NCBI GenBank assembly: GCA_020635015.1
Contig: JACKAP010000034.1
Span: forward strand, 1 to 11,931
Length of the DNA: 11,931 nt
Source of the DNA: Calditrichia bacterium
Lineage (GTDB): Bacteria; Calditrichota; Calditrichia; RBG-13-44-9; J075
Direction: 5' to 3'
Under the pieces are notes generated by a model. The model was not told the DNA's origin and searched no databases. It worked only from the letters and a program-made list of their open reading frames with translations. This document shows positions 1 through 5,773 of the stretch, piece after piece. Numbering within the stretch: position 1 is the first letter of the stretch; every line of letters starts with the position of its first letter. Made by a program: the position numbers and the translations under genes.

Positions 1-789
1 CTGCATCACTCCGTCAGCGCCCGCGTCGAGGCGGGGGAAGCGTCGGAGCTCGACCTGATGCAGGCGGATATCCAACTGGCCGAGGCACAAAACGACCTGG
101 ATGGCGCCCGGCGGATCTACCATCAAAACCGCTACCAGTTGTTTAACCTGATCGGCCTCCCCCTCTCGCGCCAAAAATACACCCTGCAGTTTCCCGACAC
201 CCTGGGCTATTTCCCGGTCGAGATCGATCAACACCGTGCCCTGGAGCGGCTTCCCGAGCTTCCGGTGAGCCGCAGCGCCGCAGTACGGCAATCCGCTGCC
301 CGCTGGGGGGTGCGGGAGGCCTGGAGCGGATTTTTGCCGGACCTGCGCCTGAGCTATTACCGTCAAGATTTTGGCAGCGGCTACGATTTTTACGGTGTGG
401 AAGCGGGCATCAAACTGCCCCTGTGGTTCTGGTTCAATCAGAACGGCGACATTCAGGCGGCCAAAGCGCAGCGCCGGGCGGCCGGCCATGAACGCCGGGC
501 GATCGAATCCGATCTCAAACGCCAGATCGAAGATGCCTGGCACGGCTTCGAGCAGAGCCGGGCGGTGATCCAGCGCTACCAGCAAACCATCCGCCGCCAA
601 TCAGAGCAATTGCTGACCCTTACGATGGAAGGGTACCGCCTGGGCGAGCTGGATCTGTTGAAGCTGCTCGAATCCCAACGCACCTTTTTGACCAGCCAGG
701 AACGCTATTACGTTGCCCTGCGTGATTATTATATTCAACTGATCGAACTGGAAAAGTTTTTGGACCATGAGATTGTGTTCCGGCAATGA
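1..789 (+). CDS. TolC/CzcC-type outer-membrane efflux channel protein, 5'-truncated by the window edge
   Basis: The frame is open from base 1 and ends with TGA at 787-789, so the last 262 codons of a larger gene are visible; the start, signal peptide and first half are outside. The visible part reads as the C-terminal repeat of an outer-membrane efflux protein (OEP) family fold. Near its beginning is the typical helix pattern with V-x-x-G-x-x-S/A-x-x-D-L, here RVEAGEASELDLMQADIQLA, followed by long Gln/Arg/Glu-rich amphipathic helices. A second copy of the pattern occurs near the end (GYRLGELDLLKLLESQRT), as expected for the internally duplicated TolC fold. The product would trimerise in the outer membrane and form the exit duct for the pump encoded downstream. 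The adaptor gene follows after 49 nt, giving a channel-adaptor-pump order like czcCBA/cusCBA. The substrate cannot be read from this subunit. Confidence 0.9.
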   Translation: MHHSVSARVEAGEASELDLMQADIQLAEAQNDLDGARRIYHQNRYQLFNLIGLPLSRQKYTLQFPDTLGYFPVEIDQHRALERLPELPVSRSAAVRQSAARWGVREAWSGFLPDLRLSYYRQDFGSGYDFYGVEAGIKLPLWFWFNQNGDIQAAKAQRRAAGHERRAIESDLKRQIEDAWHGFEQSRAVIQRYQQTIRRQSEQLLTLTMEGYRLGELDLLKLLESQRTFLTSQERYYVALRDYYIQLIELEKFLDHEIVFRQ

Positions 790-838
790 CTAAGAACAGC
801 GACAATAAAATTTTACAATCTATACACTGGAGAAGAAA

Positions 839-2050
839 ATGCCCCATATCATGACGCGACAACGCGCCCGAATTGCCGGCCTGCTGCTGATCCTAATGGC
901 GGTCTTTTCGGCCTGCTCCGAGGACGCCCAACCGACCCCGGACACTGGCCAGGTTTCCGCCCCACCCTCTCTTAGCGAGAATGCGCCGGCGGCGGAAGCC
1001 GTCATTACCCTCACGCCGGTGCAGGTTCAGGAATTAAATATCCAAACCGTCACCGCCACCAGGGATAATTTTTCCTATCCGGTCAGCGTTCCCGGCATCG
1101 TAATGCCGGCGCCGGACCACATCTCTTTAATCAGCGCGCCGATCAACGGGCTGGTGGTGGCGATCCACGCCCATGAAGGCGAGAAGGTACGCAAGGGGGA
1201 GGTGCTGCTGGAGATCGAAAGCCTGGAATTTGCCAACCTGGTGGCCGAATATCTTCAGGCGGAAGCGGAAGCGAAATACCAGAAAAGCCGCCTGGAGCGC
1301 ATGAAGTTGCTGGGTGAGAAGAAAATCACCCCGCAGCGGGAGATCGAACGGGCGGAATCCGATTTCACCCGGGCCAACGCCGTGGTGCAGGGCACTTACT
1401 CCCGGCTGCTGGCGGTGGGGGTCAGCGAGCAGCAGATCGAGCGCTGGCAATCCGGGCAGGAACGTCACTCGCATCTGAAGATCACCGCTCCGATCGACGG
1501 GGTGATCACCGAGCATCTGGTCGACATGGGGCAGGCAGTGAACGCTTATCAAAAACTTGGCGCCATCGTCGACACCCGGAAAGTGCTGGTGAAGGGTTTC
1601 GTCTCGCCGGAAGATGGGGCGATCCTAAATCCCGGCGACCGGGTCGACATCTCGCTGCGGGAATACCCGGAGAAGCGTATCCCGGCGGCCATCGGAACCA
1701 TCGTGCCGACCCTGGACGAGATCAATAAATCGATCACCGTCAACGTGCTGGTGAATACCAGCGACCAGTGGCCCCGCCCCGGGCAGAACGTACGGCTGAC
1801 CATTTCCGCCCGCACCCCCGCTCCGGTCATCTCCATTCCGCTGCAGGCAGTACAATATGAAGGGGACCAGGCGGCGGTCTTCCTGCAGCTCGATCCGCAG
1901 CGCTACCGCAAACATTTCATACAAATCAGCAAGATCGCCGGTGAAATGGTGATCGTCGAATCCGGCCTGAACGGCGGCGAAGCGGTGGCGGTGACGCAGG
2001 TGTTCAGTCTCAAGGCCTTGAGTAAATACGAAGAATTTGCGGAGGAGTAA
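839..2050 (+). CDS. RND efflux periplasmic adaptor (membrane fusion protein, CzcB/CusB type)
   Basis: A 403-residue protein with a basic N-terminus, a hydrophobic stretch (about residues 12-25) and Cys26 in the context FSAC-SED. This is a plausible though not ideal lipobox, so it is probably a lipoprotein anchored in the inner membrane. Domains in order: first half of the biotinyl-lipoyl domain (about 95-130, INGLVVAIHAHEGEKVRKGE); an alpha-helical hairpin rich in Glu/Arg/Gln (about 130-205); the second lipoyl half (about 210-240, LKITAPIDGVITEHLVDMGQ); then beta-barrel and membrane-proximal domains to the end. Such adaptors bridge the RND pump and the TolC-like channel across the periplasm. 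I see no Met-rich or His-rich N-terminal metal-binding segment like that of CusB or some CzcB proteins. The ATG at 839 is preferred over the internal ATG at 851 because GGAGAAG at 829-835 is well spaced before it. Confidence 0.92.
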   Translation: MPHIMTRQRARIAGLLLILMAVFSACSEDAQPTPDTGQVSAPPSLSENAPAAEAVITLTPVQVQELNIQTVTATRDNFSYPVSVPGIVMPAPDHISLISAPINGLVVAIHAHEGEKVRKGEVLLEIESLEFANLVAEYLQAEAEAKYQKSRLERMKLLGEKKITPQREIERAESDFTRANAVVQGTYSRLLAVGVSEQQIERWQSGQERHSHLKITAPIDGVITEHLVDMGQAVNAYQKLGAIVDTRKVLVKGFVSPEDGAILNPGDRVDISLREYPEKRIPAAIGTIVPTLDEINKSITVNVLVNTSDQWPRPGQNVRLTISARTPAPVISIPLQAVQYEGDQAAVFLQLDPQRYRKHFIQISKIAGEMVIVESGLNGGEAVAVTQVFSLKALSKYEEFAEE

Positions 2051-2055
2051 GATTG

Positions 2056-2228
2056 TGAATGGGTTGATGAGTGAATGGGTGAATGGGTAAAGACAAGGAT
2101 AAAGGATGAAGGATGAAGGATAAAGTTTTGGTTGTGCTAATACTTGATGCCGGCACCACCCTCCCCCATACACCCATTAACCCATCAACCCATACACCCA
2201 TTAACCCATCAACCCATACACCCATTAA
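2056..2228. repeat. Composite intergenic repeat: inverted 8-nt arrays around a 7-nt array
   Basis: Three short tandem arrays fill most of the 193-nt gap between adaptor and pump genes. The left array, 2056-2087, has four 8-nt units (TGAATGGG, TTGATGAG, TGAATGGG, TGAATGGG). The middle array, 2097-2124, has four 7-nt units (GGATAAA, GGATGAA, GGATGAA, GGATAAA). The right array, 2165-2228, has eight 8-nt units on the opposite strand sense, cycling CCCATACA, CCCATTAA, CCCATCAA. The left array is complementary to 2189-2220 (or to 2165-2196) at 28 of 32 positions, so RNA could form a long imperfect stem. A second small hairpin lies in its loop: GGTTGTGC at 2130-2137 against GCACCACC at 2153-2160, 7 of 8 paired. 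No spacers of CRISPR type are present. Function unknown. Confidence 0.9.
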
Positions 2229-2243
2229 CCTGGCAATGACAAC

Positions 2244-5200
2244 ATGATCCTACACCATCTCATCGATTTCAGTTTACGACAAAAATATGTAGCGCTGGCG
2301 CTGGTACTGCTGATGGCCTTTGGAGGCTTTCAGGCGTTGCGCCAGATCCCAATCAATTCGCTCCCGGATGTAACCCCGGTGCAGGTGCTGGTAATCACCA
2401 AAGCGGGCCGCTATTCCCCCTACGATGTGGAAAAGCTGGTCAGTTACCCGATCGAGACCGCCATGAACGGCCTGCCGGAGATCAAGGAAGTGCGTTCGAT
2501 TTCCCAGTTCGGCCTCTCGGCAGTCACGGTCGAATTTGAAGAGAACAGCGACATCTATTTTGCCCGCCAGATGGTCAGCCAGCGCCTGCAGAGCATTATC
2601 GACGAGCTCCCGGAGGGAGTCTCCTCGCCCCAACTGGGCCCGATCTCCACCGCGCTGGGCGAGATCTACCAGTATGCGGTGCGGGGTGACGGCTACTCCC
2701 TAACGGAACTGCGCACCATCCAGGACTGGTTGATTGCGCCCCAGTTGAAAACCATCAAGGGGGTTACCGAGATCAACTCCTTCGGCGGTTTCGTCAAGCA
2801 GTACGAGGTGATCGTTCCCCCGGGTCAACTGCGCACCTTCGACATCGGCCTGAAGGAGATCATGGACGCCATCGCCGAGAACAACAGCGTTTCCGGAGGC
2901 AACTACCTGGAGCACAACCGCGAGCAGTACATCATTCGCGGCTTCGGGCAGATCCGCGACCAGCGCGATCTGGAGCAGATCATCATCACCGAACTGCAGG
3001 GGCGTCCGGTGTACCTGCGCGACATCGCCGAGGTGAAGCTGGGGCGGCAGTTGCGCCAGGGAGCGGTGACCCAGGACGGCAAGGGTGAGATCGTCACCGG
3101 CATCGTGATGATGCTGCGCGGCGGCAACGGGCGGGAGGTGATCAACGAGATCGAAGCCAAGATCGCAACCGTCAACCGCAGCCTGCCGGAAGGGGTGCGG
3201 ATCGAAAAATTTTACGATCAATCCGACCTGGTCGACCGCACCACCGGCACCATCATCACCAACCTGCTGGAAGGGGGATTCTTCGTCATCGCGGTGCTGC
3301 TGTTGCTGCTGGGTGAAATCCGCGGGGCGCTGATCGTTGCCTCGGTGATCCCCTTCTCAATGCTCTTCGCCTTTATCGGCATGCGCGAGTTCGGCCTGGC
3401 GGCCAACCTGATGAGCCTGGGGGCAATCGACTTCGGCATGGTGGTGGACGGGTCGGTGGTGATGATGGAGAACATGGTGCATCGCCTCCAGAAGGCGGAG
3501 GAGGGCACTTCCCGGATTGTGATCATGCGCCAGGCGGCGCACGAGGTGGCCCGCCCGATCTTCTTCGGGGTGCTGATCATCCTGATGGTGTATGTGCCGA
3601 TCATGACCTTCAGCGGCATGGAAGGCATCCTCTTCCGCCCGATGGCCATCACCGTGGCCACGGCGGTGCTCGGCTCGCTGATCCTGGCCCTGGTCTACGT
3701 GCCGGCGCTCTCGGCGCTGGTTTTCCGCAAAGGGGTGCGGGTGCGCAAGAACTGGCTGATCAACTGGCTGCGCCCGCGCTACACCCGGCTGCTGCAGTGG
3801 CATATCAATCACCGCAATGTCGTATTCCCGGTATCGGGAGTTGTCTTCATCCTCTCGCTGCTGATGATGCTTTACTCCGGCACCGAGTTTCTTCCGGAGC
3901 TGGATGAAGGTTCCATCCTGATCGAGCAGATCCGCCTCCCCAGCGTCACCCTGCAGGAATCGGTGGATAATGCCGACTGGCTGGGCGGGGAGCTAAAAAA
4001 GCACATTCCGGAAATCGCCACGGTAGTGCCCAAGACCGGGCGTTCAGACCTGGCCAATGACTGGATGGGAGTGCATCAGACCGACGTGTGGGTGATCCTC
4101 AAACCCCCGGCAGAATGGCGTCCGGGGATGACCAAAGAAAAAATCATCACCGCCATCGAGCCCTACCTGAAGACCGAGCCCGGCCTGGCCTACAACTTCA
4201 CCCAGCCGATTGCCATGCGGGTGGACGAGCTGACCAGCGGGGTCAAATCGGATGTTGCGGTCAAAATATACGGCGAAGAGTTGGAAGTGCTCAATAAAGT
4301 GGGGGGAGATATTGCCAATCTAATCCAGGGGCTCCCCGGTACCGCCAATTTTTACCTGGAGCAGACCATCGGCCAGCCTTACCTGAACATCAACATCGAC
4401 CGCAATGCCGTGGCGTCTTACGGCCTGAACGTCGATGAAGTGCAGCGGGTGATCGAGGTGGGGATCGGCGGGCAGACCGTCAGCGAGGTCTTCGAAGGGC
4501 AGCGGCGCTTCGACATCGTACTGCGTTTTCCCGAGGACAGCCGCGACCGCTTCGAAAAAGTGATGGAGATCCCGGTGCGCCTGCCGGGCGGAGGATTTAT
4601 TCCCCTCAAGCGGGTTGCCGAGATTACCGCCCAGGAGGGCCCTCGGGAGATTGCCCGGGAGAACGGCTGGCGGAGAGTGATTGTGGGAGCGAATCTCCAG
4701 GATATCGACATCGGCTCCTATGTGGCGCGCCTGCGCAGCGAGATCGACCGCAAAATCGACATCCCCCCCGGCTACTTCCTGGAGTACGGGGGCGCATTCG
4801 AAAACCAGCAGCGGGCGATGCAGCATCTCTACATCGTGGTGCCGCTCTCGCTATTCATTATCCTGGGGCTGATGTACATGATGTTCGGGCAGATCCGCTA
4901 TGTGCTGCTGATCTTTCTGAACCTGCCCTTCGCCCTGACCGGGGGCATCTTCCTGCTGTGGCTGCGCGGATTATACCTGTCGGTCTCGGCCAGCATTGGA
5001 TTTGTCGCACTTTTTGGGGTAGCAGTGCTGAACGGGATTGTGCTGGTAGAGCACCTCAACCAGATGCGCCAGCAGGGCCTGTCGGTGCGGGAGGCGGTGT
5101 TGCAAGGCTCCACCGACCGGCTGCGCCCGGTATTGATGACTGCCCTGGTCGCCAGCCTGGGATTCATTCCCATGGCCTTCAACGTCGGGCCCGGCTCGGA

Positions 5201-5354
5201 GGTGCAGCGCCCGCTGGCCACAGTGGTGATCGGTGGCCTGATCACCGCCACCTTCCTGACCCTGTTCGTATTGCCGACGATCTACGACTGGATCGAGAAG
5301 CATGAGCGGGTGCCGGGGATGGTCGATGAACTGGATGATATTACATCAACATAA
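2244..5354 (+). CDS. czcA: Heavy-metal efflux RND pump, inner-membrane subunit (CzcA-type HME-RND)
   Basis: A 1036-residue proton-driven antiporter of the RND superfamily; known CzcA/CusA proteins are about 1040-1065 residues, so it is complete. It begins with a hydrophobic first TM helix (about 13-30), then a large periplasmic loop, TM2-TM6 from about residue 341, a second periplasmic loop and a final hydrophobic block. The TM4 signature DFGMVVDGSVVMMEN gives D396, D402 and E409, the same spacing as the proton-relay triad D402/D408/E415 described for Cupriavidus CzcA. Residues 658-670 read MRVDELTSGVKSD, the CzcA-like form, where CusA has a Met-containing segment. Together these favour divalent cations (Zn, Co, Cd or Ni) over Cu/Ag. 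The ATG at 2244 is chosen by fit to the family N-terminus (MI-x-x-L-I-x-F-S); no good Shine-Dalgarno precedes it and the 8-nt repeat array ends only 15 nt upstream. It works with the two upstream genes. Confidence 0.95.
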   Translation: MILHHLIDFSLRQKYVALALVLLMAFGGFQALRQIPINSLPDVTPVQVLVITKAGRYSPYDVEKLVSYPIETAMNGLPEIKEVRSISQFGLSAVTVEFEENSDIYFARQMVSQRLQSIIDELPEGVSSPQLGPISTALGEIYQYAVRGDGYSLTELRTIQDWLIAPQLKTIKGVTEINSFGGFVKQYEVIVPPGQLRTFDIGLKEIMDAIAENNSVSGGNYLEHNREQYIIRGFGQIRDQRDLEQIIITELQGRPVYLRDIAEVKLGRQLRQGAVTQDGKGEIVTGIVMMLRGGNGREVINEIEAKIATVNRSLPEGVRIEKFYDQSDLVDRTTGTIITNLLEGGFFVIAVLLLLLGEIRGALIVASVIPFSMLFAFIGMREFGLAANLMSLGAIDFGMVVDGSVVMMENMVHRLQKAEEGTSRIVIMRQAAHEVARPIFFGVLIILMVYVPIMTFSGMEGILFRPMAITVATAVLGSLILALVYVPALSALVFRKGVRVRKNWLINWLRPRYTRLLQWHINHRNVVFPVSGVVFILSLLMMLYSGTEFLPELDEGSILIEQIRLPSVTLQESVDNADWLGGELKKHIPEIATVVPKTGRSDLANDWMGVHQTDVWVILKPPAEWRPGMTKEKIITAIEPYLKTEPGLAYNFTQPIAMRVDELTSGVKSDVAVKIYGEELEVLNKVGGDIANLIQGLPGTANFYLEQTIGQPYLNINIDRNAVASYGLNVDEVQRVIEVGIGGQTVSEVFEGQRRFDIVLRFPEDSRDRFEKVMEIPVRLPGGGFIPLKRVAEITAQEGPREIARENGWRRVIVGANLQDIDIGSYVARLRSEIDRKIDIPPGYFLEYGGAFENQQRAMQHLYIVVPLSLFIILGLMYMMFGQIRYVLLIFLNLPFALTGGIFLLWLRGLYLSVSASIGFVALFGVAVLNGIVLVEHLNQMRQQGLSVREAVLQGSTDRLRPVLMTALVASLGFIPMAFNVGPGSEVQRPLATVVIGGLITATFLTLFVLPTIYDWIEKHERVPGMVDELDDITST

Positions 5355-5488
5355 AATAAATTTTGCAGTGCGGTTATATTGCCATTAAATTGCTGCTAAA
5401 ATTATGACTTTAATCACGGCAATTGAAGCGTGATGAGCATAATATTTACCCGTAATTCGTATAACGGGGCTTAAACACCGTACGTTTA

Positions 5489-5499
5489 GGGCGGTATTT
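5489..5499 (+). promoter_or_regulatory. ops-like element in the leader of polysaccharide genes (tentative)
   Basis: The bases GGGCGGTATTT contain GGCGGTA, identical to the first seven bases of the ops element (GGCGGTAGCGT) that recruits the NusG paralogue RfaH to polysaccharide operons. It lies about 280 nt upstream of the first polysaccharide gene on the coding strand, a sensible place. However, the conserved G at ops position 8 is T here and the rest does not match. The overlapping TATTTTTG at 5495-5502 also fits the Bacteroidota -7 pattern TAnnTTTG, but I see no matching -33 TTTG. A short match like this can occur by chance. Confidence 0.2.
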
Positions 5500-5599
5500 T
5501 TGAATATGTTGATTTACGCACACATCCTGGTAACCCTCCTGATCATCCGGCAATCATATCATTCCGGCACTGAAGATTTATAGGAATAACGTGCTGCGG

Positions 5600-5614
5600 G
5601 GAAATTAAATTTCC
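5600..5614. promoter_or_regulatory. 15-bp perfect palindrome, operator candidate
   Basis: GGAAATTAAATTTCC is a perfect inverted repeat: 7-bp arms at 5600-5606 and 5608-5614 around a central A at 5607. It lies 160 nt before the start codon of the chain-length regulator/kinase gene, in an otherwise gene-free region. Symmetry, size and position fit a dimeric repressor or activator site. No specific regulator is recognised. Confidence 0.35.
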
Positions 5615-5773
5615 AATTCAAAAATCTCGCCACAGATCAATTACTGGCATGGATAGTTGTAGTAATGTACCCAGGTTTAAAAGGTATCAACACTCGTACG
5701 ATTTCCCGGAAGTTCATTAATTACAAAATTAGAGTTTAGTTAAACAATCATATAACACGTAGAAACGGACACC

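Larger units (their letters stand above)
5355..5773. other. 419-nt AT-rich intergenic region, probable control region of the polysaccharide genes
   Basis: No convincing gene is present. The longest item I read is a 25-codon ATG frame at 5506-5583 without a Shine-Dalgarno. Small inverted repeats: ATCACG (5413-5418) with CGTGAT (5429-5434), and CCCGT (5449-5453) with ACGGG (5464-5468). An imperfect direct repeat is ATCATCCGGCA (5542-5552) and ATCATTCCGGCA (5558-5569). A better palindrome and an ops-like element are listed separately. A weak sigma70-like candidate is TTGCCA at 5379-5384 with TATGAC at 5403-5408 (18-nt spacer), too poor to call. I see no clear intrinsic terminator after the pump gene. 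Confidence 0.6.

Noticed and set aside
2010..2225. Antisense frame encoding a repetitive peptide (MGVWVDGL repeated)
   Set aside because: It is only the translation of the 24-nt DNA repeat, and it runs into the end of the adaptor gene on the other strand. No ribosome binding site or protein family supports it.
2056..2228. CRISPR array
   Set aside because: Units are 7-8 nt and contiguous, without unique spacers, and no cas genes are nearby.
5379..5408. Sigma70-like promoter TTGCCA / TATGAC
   Set aside because: 18-nt spacer and only four of six matches in the -10 box in an AT-rich region; it is not distinguishable from chance.
5506..5583. 25-codon frame with a hydrophobic stretch, possible leader peptide
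   Set aside because: No Shine-Dalgarno, no codon run or attenuator structure, and such a length is expected by chance.
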